From Whitmania pigra (lineage: Eukaryota; Annelida; Clitellata; Hirudinida; Haemopidae), in the NCBI GenBank assembly GCA_021613335.1, contig JAJTWR010000205.1, forward strand, positions 1,405,001-1,469,000: 64,000 nt of DNA, given 5' to 3'. The notes under the pieces were generated by a model, which was given only the letters and a program-made list of their open reading frames with translations, was not told the DNA's origin and ran no database searches. A program made the translations under genes and the position numbers. The first letter of the stretch is position 1; the number at the start of each line of letters is the position of its first letter. Positions 49,815 through 64,000 of the stretch are shown piece after piece.

Positions 49815-50202
49815 ATGTGCAATCACAAAGGAGGTAACCCAAATAAGACTTTTGCATACCAAAATCCACAACTTATCCAAAGGCAGCACAAAACATTTTT
49901 ACAAAATAATTTATATTTTGGAATCAATTAAATTCTTCAATTCTGAAGATCTGAGATCAAGTCACAGGTTCAACCATTTCAGATTGAAAGCCTCTTCTGT
50001 TTGCAAATTACTTTTTAAAATCTACAACAAGAATATGATTACAATCCAAAAGTAGTTAAATCAGTTGTTAAGGATGAATTAATTACCTGGAGATAATTAT
50101 TTGGAGACCAATGCTCAATGGAGACCAGACTATGCTTGTCAGCATCCGTCAACAAGGAATGCTTTGACTTTACCATCTATTGAGTTGGCACGTGTTAATA
50201 AG

Positions 50203-50208
50203 TTTATT
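50203..50208 (-). terminator. AATAAA overlapping the stop codon
   Basis: On the minus strand the last sense codon and stop read CAATAAA, so a canonical AATAAA hexamer overlaps the stop codon of the C8orf76-like gene. If used, the 3' UTR would be only about 20 nt. A later signal is equally possible. Confidence 0.3.
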
Positions 50209-52006
50209 GTTCATTTGATAAAGCATTATGATAACGAATAAACTCATCAACGACCTCCATGAATGACTCGCGTTCATCTTTGTCCTTGCAAACCCTTTCC
50301 AAATGATCGAGTGCCTAAGATATTGATGGATATTATCATAATCAGTGTTTTTACTAATAATAACAATAATAATAATAATAAATAATAGTTTGTTTATATG
50401 GTGCCATAAGCGTAGCATCAGAGGCGGGGGGAGTAAAAAATATAAATCCTTCTCTGCCATCATAACTGGCAACATAGTTACCATTCAGAATTTCAATAAT
50501 TCTTCATTTATATGGTTACCTATAAGATTCTGCAATTAATAAAAAGACGAATAAAACTCAAAATTACTTTTTCCATCAGCCTTTCAGAAACTTCTCGCAC
50601 AAATGGATGGCAAGTCCTTCTTTTTTCCAAGAGACTATAAAAGACATGAAACATCAAACTGATCAGACTGATTTTACTGGATTTTGGACACAATATTAGA
50701 ACCACAACTATAAAACAAGTCATACAAGCAAATGGCGAAGCAAGTCATAGCCTGCCTTTCAGCTCCCTCCAAGTCCTTAGAAACAGTTCGAGAGTCTCCC
50801 ATCTGTGAATCAAGGACACACTGGCCAAGCTTGAACCAAGATGAGGAATGACCAGGATGGATGAGCAGTAACTTCTTGAGATGAACCATTTTGTCATCTG
50901 TTACAAACACCAAAGTTAGTGACTCAGAAATATGTATATATGTCAACAATATGTATTAAACCATAAATTAAATTCATTTTATGCTGAGAACATTAATAAA
51001 ATATTATGCACTATCTACTTAAAATCAAGGTAAATGTGTGATTTGTTATAATAAGATATCATGTATGACGTATTGGTTATTAGAATACACAATTTGTTGT
51101 AGGCTACTGAAATGAGGGATGTTGTATGATCCAAGACTTAAAATTGTAAATGCCCTAGTATGTTCAATGCAAAATAATGACATGTATTTGCAAATTGCTG
51201 CCACATTTTCAAAGAAAAATCCAGTTCAAACTCCACCAACAATTTGAGAGCCCAGATTTCTCATAAATGTTCGCCATAAAATTTGACAAGCAAGTGAAAT
51301 GGTCTATGTTTGAAGCTGTTGACTCCTGGAACAAACAGAATGTTCTCATCAGTGTATTATGAAACACTTTTATAAAAACTTAAACTAATGGAAGGTGATA
51401 TTAAATAAATAGTTACTAATGTTTAGATATAGACATATGAGAATTTATATTTATTAATTAAATAAAAAGTAACTTTATTACTTAATTAAATTAAGTATTT
51501 AAGTAAACACTTCTAAGAACCAGATTGTGAGCACAGTTGAGGGCTTCTTCAAATTTATTCATTTTCAAGTAACATCTTCCAATGTCTTCTTCTGAAGATC
51601 TCCATAACAAGTTGTTTACATCTTTGACGTGTTCTGTAAAAAAAATGCAAATCTATGGAGCAATTGCCATGACAAAAAATGCAAAAAATTGTAAACCTTG
51701 AAACTGTTTATAACATTGCATGGCCTCCTCATATCTCGATTCTCTGTAAGCTAAGTCTGCCTTAAACTTGATAATCATCCCAAAATTATCTTTCTCTGAA
51801 GGCTGGCATGGAGCTGATAAAAACCACTAAACTTAACTTAAATTATGTGCAATGATCCAAACAAATATACAAATTTTAAAATACTAAACCTTTGAAATCC
51901 TAGGCTGAAATGTGACAGATTCAGGACATTCCAATTTGTGAATTAAGTTATGAGGAATGCTGATATCAAACATATCATCATCAAAGTGAAAAAGGCCCTC
52001 ATCCAT
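50204..52006 (-). CDS. C8orf76-like tetratricopeptide-type protein
   Basis: Seven minus-strand exons (51890-52006, 51697-51826, 51521-51633, 51241-51325, 50726-50897, 50568-50634, 50204-50314) give 264 residues in frame. Matches to human C8orf76 recalled from memory include WF after the N-terminal block, KFKADLAYRESRYEEAMQCY (cf. KFKGDLAYR), IDHFT (cf. TDHLT) and LLLIHPGHSSSWFKLGQ (cf. LISLHPFNPWNWGKL). ADLAYRESRYEEAM and RCYLKMNKFEEAL look like single TPR helix pairs. The function is unknown in any species I recall. It is shorter than human (380), and its last exon (ALDHLERVCKDKDERES) has no clear counterpart. Two donors for exon 4 are possible; the one chosen keeps the human spacing. Head-to-head with calcineurin B. 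Confidence 0.72.
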
Positions 52007-52423
52007 TTTGTTAGTTTAATGATATAACTCCGGCAACGACGATCCACACATGCACACAAACACTTATTTCAGAACACATTGCATGTTTACATAATATGAT
52101 AATGTGTTATCCAACCCTGTCAAGAATTTCTAAATATTGTTTAAATATTTTTAATTATTGTAAATTATTTTTTATATTTTAATACGTATTGCAGACATAT
52201 AAAAACAACAAAAAATAGATTTGCGTTTAAAACGCTGCTTTAAATAAGTAAATAAATACGGAGCTTATATTAAATAATTTATCACTTACAAATATCATTT
52301 GTCTATAGTTTTATTCATGACTTGACGGTGCACTTGAAATAGTTCGCCATCTATACATCAGTAGGATTCAAGTTCTGATTCCTGACGTCTGTATTCTATC
52401 GCTGGACTCTGAAATTGGACAAG
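52007..52423. promoter_or_regulatory. Divergent promoter region, C8orf76-like / calcineurin B
   Basis: 417 bp between the two start codons, very AT-rich, with no other gene. A shared bidirectional promoter is inferred from geometry. No specific element is claimed. Confidence 0.45.
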
Positions 52424-53658
52424 ATGGTAGTTTGCTGTTGCTTTTTTATTTTGGATCTGTATATGTGTTTTGACTTAACATATAACTCGAATCAAATGTT
52501 TTCGCTATCAGGGAAACGACGCTTCACTTCCAATGGAACTATGCTCAACCTGTAAGTGTCTGCATCGATGAATGGCTAGCAATGAATTTCTTGATGTAAT
52601 ATTTATGTGTTTTTAAAGTCGATATTGAAGAAATAAAACGCCTTGGAAAAAGATTCAAGAAACTGGACTTGGACAAATCTGGATCTTTGAGTGTTGATGA
52701 GTTTATGTCATTGCCCGAGCTGCAACAGAATCCTCTAGTCCAGCGTGTCATAGACATTTTTGACACAGATGGTAATGGCGAAGTAGACTTTAAAGGTTTG
52801 TTTCAAAACCATATAAATATTTTTATTATGTGTTTGAAGTATTAAGGAACTAGTTTGGATAATACCTTACATGCAATATAATTAATATATGGTTATCAAT
52901 AAAAGGTTAGCTAGCTTTGTCTTACTGAGACAAAGTCTCATAAGACATTTAAATTTATAATATAGACATTTATGTTCTGTTTAGTTGATCATGTACCTAC
53001 TTGCTTACAGAATTTATTGATGGCATATCACAGTTCAGTGTCAAGGGAGATAAGGATGCAAAGCTACAGTGTAATTTATTGGTTTTTTTATTCGTAAAAG
53101 GGTATTTTCTTATGTTTCTTGACTAGGGAGAGCTTATAATTTTTATTTATTATTATTTTTTTTTAATTTCTAAAATATTTTTCAGTTGCATTCAAGATCT
53201 ATGACATAGACAGGGATGGTTACATCTCAAATGGTGAGCTATTCCAGGTCCTGAAGATGATGGTTGGCAGTAACTTGAAGGATGGACAACTGCAGCAGAT
53301 TGTTGACAAGACCATCATCTACTCAGACAAAGATGGCGACGGAAAGATCTCTTATGAGGAATTTTGTGCAGTGAGTTTTGAATTTGGAATAGGCTGTTAT
53401 GGGTCCTGGTTTGTTAATTTTATGTAATAGGATAGTATTTCAGAAATGCCATGTCTTCACCAATACTATTCAACTTTGATATCTATTTAGGCTTATCTAT
53501 CGAAGTTGTGTACTTTATCCAAATGACGATCTGTAATAACTGAATGACATCAATTAAATAACAAGCAGTCAAGAAAATTGTATCGGTTGAACACATCCAC
53601 GATGTTTCAGATGGTCGGAGGGTTGGAAGTGCACAAGAAGATGGTAGTGGATGTATAG
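52424..53658 (+). CDS. CanB: Calcineurin regulatory subunit B
   Basis: Six exons: 52424-52426 (ATG only), 52512-52551, 52619-52795, 53011-53070, 53186-53370, 53611-53658. They sum to 513 nt, giving a 170-residue protein, as in human PPP3R1. Residues 1-8 are MGNDASLP, so Gly2 is an N-myristoylation site. Four EF-hand loops are visible: [12 protein letters not shown] (31-42), [12 protein letters not shown] (63-74), [12 protein letters not shown] (100-111) and [12 protein letters not shown] (141-152). All have Asp/Glu at positions 1 and 12. The C-terminus is HKKMVVDV, as in vertebrates. The protein binds the catalytic subunit calcineurin A and activates it in response to calcium in the cytosol. 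The start codon is alone on exon 1, directly followed by the GT donor, and the reading frame resumes at GGA. Confidence 0.97.
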
Positions 53659-54420
53659 TCCTCCGATCTTCGGACGGACTGCGACATCCACCTATCTTCA
53701 AGTCATTCATCTTTACCATTAACTCCATGCCAGATGTCCGTTCATACCTACAGCTTCACCTGTGAATCTAAAAACACGTTCGGCTACTAAGCCTCGATCG
53801 AATTGCAAGAGACAAGAGCATTTCATCGAATCAATTTTTCCTATTTTTGTCATGTTTTTGTGAGTGGTGATGCGCGCCACCTAAATTACGTTCTACACAC
53901 ACATATATATATATTTTATAATCAATTAGGTTTTTCACCCGCTTAGCGAGCAACACTGCACCTTAGTCGACTTCTTGCAAGTATTAACGGGCTCTGGGGT
54001 CCGCAAATTCGTTCAAGTCGGACAATTTCCGCACTAATCTCACTCATTAAGTTTTGGACTTTAGACTTTCCAGATGGACCTTAGACGGAGTCAATCTCTA
54101 ATGCATCTCGTACCCTGAGTGTGCTTTTGATGTGGTCTGCGTGCTGCACCAATCACCCCCTTAATCCTCACCAAAATAAGATTGGCTAACATTATTACTT
54201 TACGACATAAATTATTTCATTACGTTTGGGTGTTTAGGTGGCGTTGTTATTTAATTTTCAGCCTGAAATTTTTCGGAGTGTGAAACGATTTTCGATTGTT
54301 ACCTTTACTAACCCGATCCTAGTAGCGAATTTGTACATAAGCTATATATTTCATTTTCTTATCATGACGTCTTGTCTTGAATCGTTTGAATGCCCGAATA
54401 AAAACTTTGGAAAATCTTGA
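53659..54420 (+). other. 3' UTR of calcineurin B
   Basis: About 0.75 kb ending at the poly(A) signal 54397-54402. No other gene seen. The convergent PSMA3 3' end follows within tens of bases. Confidence 0.6.
54397..54402 (+). terminator. Poly(A) signal of calcineurin B
   Basis: AATAAA in CCCGAATAAAAACTTTGG, followed by a TTTTTATT run about 20 bp on. Confidence 0.65.
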
Positions 54421-54429
54421 AACTGTCTT

Positions 54430-54435
54430 TTTATT
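54430..54435 (-). terminator. Poly(A) signal of PSMA3
   Basis: TTTATT on the plus strand is AATAAA on the minus strand, about 76 nt after the PSMA3 stop and only about 30 bp from the calcineurin B signal on the other strand. Confidence 0.55.
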
Positions 54436-54510
54436 ACAGAATAAACCATAAATGTGTTATACTTTTCAACTAAATTTAATTGCCTCCTTGCAGAGCTTTT
54501 GGGTTGTCTG

Positions 54511-56088
54511 TTACATTTCCTCCTCTGAGTCCGAGTCTTGCAATGATGACTGAAATAGTAAATATTAAAGTAGCAAATATTAGCACGTCCTCACTACAGA
54601 GGGTACACGATTCAAGGCCTACCTTGGCATAAGTGATTGCTTCTTGAAGGACATCTTCTGGCACAAACTCGTGTAGACCGTTGGTCTCTGCAGTCAGAAC
54701 ATCGTTAAGAATTATTCAAGCATTTCAGGAAAAAAATTGATCAGTAAAGTTGAATCAACAACCTTTCCCAATCCAGCTCATCTCGAGTTCAAATGTCTTG
54801 TCTTTCAGCTCGTCATGGACCACATGGATTCTGAGTATATTAGTTAAGGTATTAATTTTTTACTACGAATGATGCTCACAAGCCTAATGCATGATTTAAT
54901 TGTAATAATTAGGTGTAGGTGATTAAACAATATTTAAATGTTAAGTGAGTTTATGAATTCAAAAATGGATTTTTAAAACATACATCTTTGCAACTTCTTT
55001 GACCAATTCCTTCATTGTCATGTCAGCCATCTATAGAAGAAATTTTGTAAAAAGTAATTTTGGTAAATTTTAACATTATAATAATATTTTGAAATCTAAG
55101 TATAGAGAGTACAAACATGTAGCTTTTCATTTAATGAATTTGGAAACTAGAATTACCTTCACTTTTTCGATCTCGGTTTTAGCTGCCTGCTTGGCCTTGC
55201 CAATGGTGCAACCACGGTACCCCTGAAAACACACGAAGCCAGTCACTCAAAAATATTACATCAATACAAGTATCTGAGAAAATGATTACAAAAAAAGCCA
55301 CTCACAAAACAAACACCAGATGGATCAATGGAATACAACTGAGGCTGGTCACCTTCAAGGCCACTCAACAAGACAGAACATCCAAAGGGACGAACAAAAC
55401 TGTACAAGGTGTAGGCATGCATGTACATTGCAACCCTGTCTGCCAGTACCTTAAATTTTGTAAAATGTCATCAATACATCAACTTCTAGTCTGTGTGCTT
55501 TACATCTGTAAAAAGCCTATTTGTGCTTAATCTATGATACTCACCTTGCAAGGTATAGGGCTTCCATAGTTGGATCTATAATTGGCAGCCTCCTGCTTGG
55601 CAATATCTACTATTTGCCTGGCATCAGCCAACAGACCAGCAACAGCCTATAAAATAAAATAAACATAAGTAAAGCAATTTATCCAAAATTGTTTATATCA
55701 ATAAGCCGTACTACCATGCCAATGTGCTCATCAATGTGGAACACTCTTTTGTTGGCTCCCTTTTCATACAGTTTGGACTGGATTAGCTTCTCCACTCCAA
55801 AAACTACTCCATCTTTTCCACGAATGCCAACAGCAGTTCTTAAATTTGGATTAGAATTAATCAACCACCAAACTATAAACAACGTTTAATGATTACAATT
55901 ACTTACCCGCTGATCTCAACTGCTTTTTGGGCATATTCCACTTGGAAAACTTTTCCATCAGGGGAGAATTGTGAAGCCGACAAATCGTACTTTAAAAAGA
56001 AGCATAAATGATTACAAAGTGTGAACGATAATAAGCGATAAATTTTCTCTAAATATGACAAACTCACTCCAGTGCCAATAGAACTCAT
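54511..56088 (-). CDS. PSMA3: Proteasome subunit alpha type-3
   Basis: Ten minus-strand exons (56068-56088, 55907-55989, 55715-55838, 55545-55646, 55306-55449, 55157-55222, 54984-55030, 54763-54830, 54623-54687, 54511-54549) give 252 residues, all phases consistent (human 255, from memory). The protein starts [19 protein letters not shown], the alpha-subunit signature that shapes the 20S gate, then [23 protein letters not shown], the RPFGCS loop, [17 protein letters not shown] and [11 protein letters not shown] follow. It is catalytically inactive in the alpha ring. The C-terminal tail [12 protein letters not shown] is acidic, with likely casein-kinase-2 sites, as in other alpha-3 subunits. 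The gene converges on calcineurin B. Confidence 0.97.
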
Positions 56089-56685
56089 TTTAATATTTTA
56101 AACAATGCTTTTAGTGAGCGGTAGCAGAGCAATCAAGATCGTTTTACTCAGCGTCGTGAATAAGCAAATTGCCGGTAAGCCAAAAATAAACAAGCTTGAA
56201 TTTGTAAAATAATGAATAAAATATTAAAATTAAATTTAAAATGCAAATAAACAGTTTTAAAAACAAACATTTCTTTCAAATGCATATTTTAATTTGTTAT
56301 TTGATGGGGTTATTGTTATTATCCTAACATTAATAGAATGATTTTTAATTTGAATTTTTTTTAACTTAGTTTGACCAAATCAACACAATTGATACAAATT
56401 TTAAATAACAAGCCTGCTACAGGTTTAATTCATAAACAGTTGTCAAGCTGTAATAAGAGATAGGCAGCAACATCAATCAAAACTTTCTACAAAAACATTT
56501 ATTCGAATTTTCACTTGCATCACATGGCTGTGAAAAATTGTGCCATTCCTACGTTATCTCACTACCCCAAAGTTAGTTGACATTTTTAAGTATTTTCGCT
56601 TCCTGACATCGTGTTACACATTTCCAACAGATGTTAATTGAAATAAACAGGAAGGATCGTTGGCTAACTAAAAATCAGCATCCCC
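56089..56685. other. Upstream flank of PSMA3, no gene seen
   Basis: Likely holds the PSMA3 promoter just right of 56088. The remainder is AT-rich with no supported frame. Confidence 0.45.
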
Positions 56686-56687
56686 TA

Positions 56688-56869
56688 GGCAAAGACGTCA
56701 TTTCAGCTTTTTCAAAAGGGGGTGGGCAGCAACGCTAGCACAATTTGAGATTTTTTTCTGCATCTAGCCACAATTCAGGGGGAAAACCCTCGGAAAGTGA
56801 CGGGATGAGCTTCTTTCATCTAATCTAAACGGCACCCTTAACATCCTCCCCCAAATTACGTCCCTGCCA
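56688..56869. mobile_element. MITE-like element, copy 2 (best preserved)
   Basis: The left end GGCAAAGACGTCATTT and the reverse complement of the right end GGCAGGGACGTAATTT differ at only a few positions, giving a terminal inverted repeat of about 16 bp. The 182-bp interior is non-coding and includes G- and C-runs (AAAAGGGGGTGGGC, AGGGGGAAAACC, CCTCCCCC). The left 30 bp resembles copy 1 at 17009. It is a non-autonomous DNA transposon. The superfamily is not determined because the target duplication is unclear. Confidence 0.6.
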
Positions 56870-57076
56870 TAGGTTCTAAACCATCTGACACAAGCACGCT
56901 CAATCATCGGCGGTAATAATAAGGATCGCCATGCTGTCTCTTCTGAGTTCTTTAATTGCTTTATTCGCCTTAACAACTAAAGATGTTAATGATAATGTCC
57001 CATTAAAAATTAACATTGGACACCATTTAACACAGCTTGAAAGCACCAACAACATGATGTCAAGAAACGTAACAGT

Positions 57077-57082
57077 TTTATT
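57077..57082 (-). terminator. Poly(A) signal of SRP54
   Basis: TTTATT on the plus strand, AATAAA on the minus strand, about 83 nt after the stop. Another lies at about 56507. Confidence 0.5.
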
Positions 57083-57164
57083 TCAAGAAATAATCCCTAG
57101 CCGTAATATTACAATCAGATAAACATTCGCACATAATCATAGTAACAGTTCAACGATCAGCCAA

Positions 57165-62158
<4,994 letters not shown>

Positions 62159-63289
62159 ATGTCAAGAGCCAAGATGTTGAAATTCGATCCATCTGAGGAA
62201 TCTTCGCAGGGATTTTCGAGTTTTGTTGATATGGATGGGTCCCATTGCGAACAAGTAAAATTTACAAATTGACGAAATTGATTGAAAAATAACAGAAATT
62301 TTGACTAAATACTTACTAAGGCTGTAAATCAACTTGAGAAGAAAAGTGACAATGAAGCATCGACTAAGAAAAACAAGACTTGTAAAAATAAAATTAAGGA
62401 AAGTACCAAAGAGCCTCCGAACTGCTTTCTGTCAATTCCTATTCAGAACGATCAGGTGAGGCTTGTATAATGTGCAAAGAAAACGTTACGAGTGTTCTGT
62501 GTTATAGATAAAAGCGAAGTTTATCGAAATACAAAACAAAATGACAGAGAATGAACCAAAGCTAAAGTCACTGATGGTCTCTGTCCCAACAATACATTTA
62601 ACACTTAAAGTTTACAACTTGAAAGAAGAGGATCAGATTATGAGGTTGAAATGCTTTTACCCATAGCACATAGAAGAAATAAAATTCTGAATATTTCAGT
62701 GCCAGAAAGGCCATGGATGAGGCAAAAGGAAAAATTATGGCCTTTACGAACTCATCGCCACTGCAATTAGACATCTCTGGGGTTGGGTCTTTCCGAAACG
62801 AGGTGATGTTTGCCAAGGTCATTCCTGGTCCTCAGTTGGATTTGATCAGACGTGTTGCAGGTCCAACCAAGATTTCACGCGCACAATAAACAGATTCTTA
62901 AAAGCAGAATTTCATTTTTAGAGGAGCTTGAAGAATCATTCAAAGAAAATGGTTTAGAATGCACTGACCCAAGACCCTTCAATCCCCACATAACAATACT
63001 CAAGTTATCAAGAGGGAAATTATCTCTGAAAAAATGTTATAGTCCTTTTTCTTTTCTGACATTGACATGTTTTCACTGAGATTTTGATGCTTCAACAGCA
63101 TTGAAGGCACTTTTGCCAGACATCTGTGAGACACTCAAAGATGAAAACTTTGGCAGTGAAATTGCCGACCACATAGACCTGTGTTCCATGACAGCAGAAA
63201 AAGGCCCTGATGGATATTACCACATCCTGCATCAGATAAAGCTCGCAGATGATGGCAAAGAAGTACTGGAGCACAAAGAGCTTTTGTAA
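62159..63289 (+). CDS. AKAP7-like 2H phosphoesterase-domain protein
   Basis: Six exons (62159-62254, 62321-62455, 62508-62644, 62700-62860, 62922-63035, 63099-63289) give 277 residues in frame. It carries the AKAP7/LigT-like 2H phosphoesterase fold: FLSIPIQN at the domain start (cf. NYFLSIPIT), HLTL as the first H-x-T-h motif, SGVGSFRNEVMFAKV (cf. the GIGTF motif), NPHITILKLS with HITI as the second H-x-T/S-h motif, and IDLCSM followed by GYYHI near the end (cf. RIDLCSM and GYY in AKAP7). Mammalian AKAP7 has this domain and can cleave 2',5'-oligoadenylate, besides binding PKA in some isoforms. Whether this one acts on such substrates is inference. No PKA-binding helix was identified. ASCC1 is a relative, but the IDLCSM/GYY motif favours AKAP7. 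The start is uncertain: an upstream in-frame ATG at 61946 would add 71 residues. Intron 5 is only 61 bp (62861-62921). Confidence 0.8.
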
Positions 63290-64000
63290 TAATCTGATAC
63301 TGCTTATGCGGTGGTTTCATGGCAGCTAGTTATAATGATTTGCCAACGCATTTATAGTCCGGCAGCTACATTTTTTACAAGTAAATTTATATTAATGGAC
63401 ATTTATAGATTTTATAATAAACATCACAAACAATGAGCCTACAAATAACAAAATTTAAGATGACACCCAACAAATTTTCACATTTTTGGTCTTTCTGATT
63501 ACATACTGCAGCAAAAACGTAAGTTCAAGCCCCCGCAAAATAAAAACAGAACCCAATTCCAGGCAAGCAGACTCTGACGAGATGCGATGAAAATGAAACC
63601 CTAACTGATTCCCAAACCATCTGAACAAGCTGTCAATCCAAAGTAGTTTAATGAGTCTAATCTTCATCACCATACCATATCTAATGCTTCACGTTGATCT
63701 TAACAAAACTGCCAACTAATGCACCATTGTTGGGAATAACTTCCTGGAAGAATATGTGTAGTGCATGCATACACAGAGCTATAACTCAAATTGGTTTTGC
63801 ATCAAGTTTGAATACAGAACTCGAACCATGTAGATGTACTAGTTAAGATAGTCACGAGAGCTAAATTCAATCAACGCAGAAAGCAACTGAAGCTTGCTGG
63901 TGAAGCGAAACATCCATTAGGAAATGGCAAAACAGCAGCGGGCTATCAGCACTTTAACACACAATAAGGGCTCGGGAACAAGGTTCCTGCTGCCAGGTCG
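63290..64000. other. 3' flank of the AKAP7-like gene, no gene seen
   Basis: Begins with its 3' UTR (AATAAA at 63416-63421). A minus-strand frame 63455-63673 has no recognised domain and may be the end of a gene outside the window, or chance. Confidence 0.45.
63416..63421 (+). terminator. Poly(A) signal of the AKAP7-like gene
   Basis: AATAAA in TTTATAATAAACATC, about 130 nt past the stop. Confidence 0.6.

Overview
The window is nuclear DNA of an animal. Genes are split by GT-AG introns, are AT-rich outside exons, and encode bilaterian/metazoan families: a Boule/DAZ RNA-binding protein, a secreted Ly6/uPAR protein, an LRR transmembrane receptor, calcineurin B, SRP54, proteasome alpha-3, TXNL1, a C8orf76-like TPR protein and an AKAP7-like 2H phosphoesterase. 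Nothing fixes the phylum. An invertebrate, perhaps a spiralian, is my best guess. There are no bacterial, plasmid, phage or CRISPR features.

Layout. 0-14 kb: a small single-pass membrane protein (minus), a tRNA-derived SINE-like copy, a hAT-like MITE, a doubtful two-exon small gene, the 11-exon boule gene (plus) with a 2.7 kb 3' UTR, and a three-exon Ly6 gene (minus). 14-37 kb: a gene-poor block with no supported gene, dominated by micro- and minisatellites (AAT, ATC, ATCC, CTCA, a 20-bp higher-order array of 34 units), degenerate telomere-like DNA and scattered transposon remnants. The long open frames there (poly-Asn, poly-Tyr, poly-Leu, poly-His, poly-Asp) are translations of repeats. 37-42 kb: a two-exon LRR receptor (minus). 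42-45.7 kb: a duplicated CRE-like 20-mer and a truncated LINE. 45.7-63.3 kb: a compact cluster of seven genes, five of them conserved housekeeping or signalling genes.

The cluster is arranged as divergent pairs: TXNL1 / unknown tail-anchored-like protein (402 bp between start codons), C8orf76-like / calcineurin B (417 bp), and SRP54 / AKAP7-like (about 0.8 kb). These probably share bidirectional promoters. Calcineurin B and PSMA3 converge, with poly(A) signals only about 30 bp apart. The genes do not form a single pathway: SRP54 acts in protein targeting, PSMA3 in proteolysis, TXNL1 at the proteasome as a redox protein, and calcineurin B in calcium signalling. TXNL1 and PSMA3 do share the 26S proteasome.

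I did not find a convincing new molecular system. The points most worth a second look are the density and nested structure of the tandem repeats, two unrelated genes whose start codon sits alone on its own exon, the telomere-like tract, the unknown membrane proteins, and several unnamed mobile-element copies. Exon boundaries were read by eye from splice consensus, frame and family similarity recalled from memory. No search was run.
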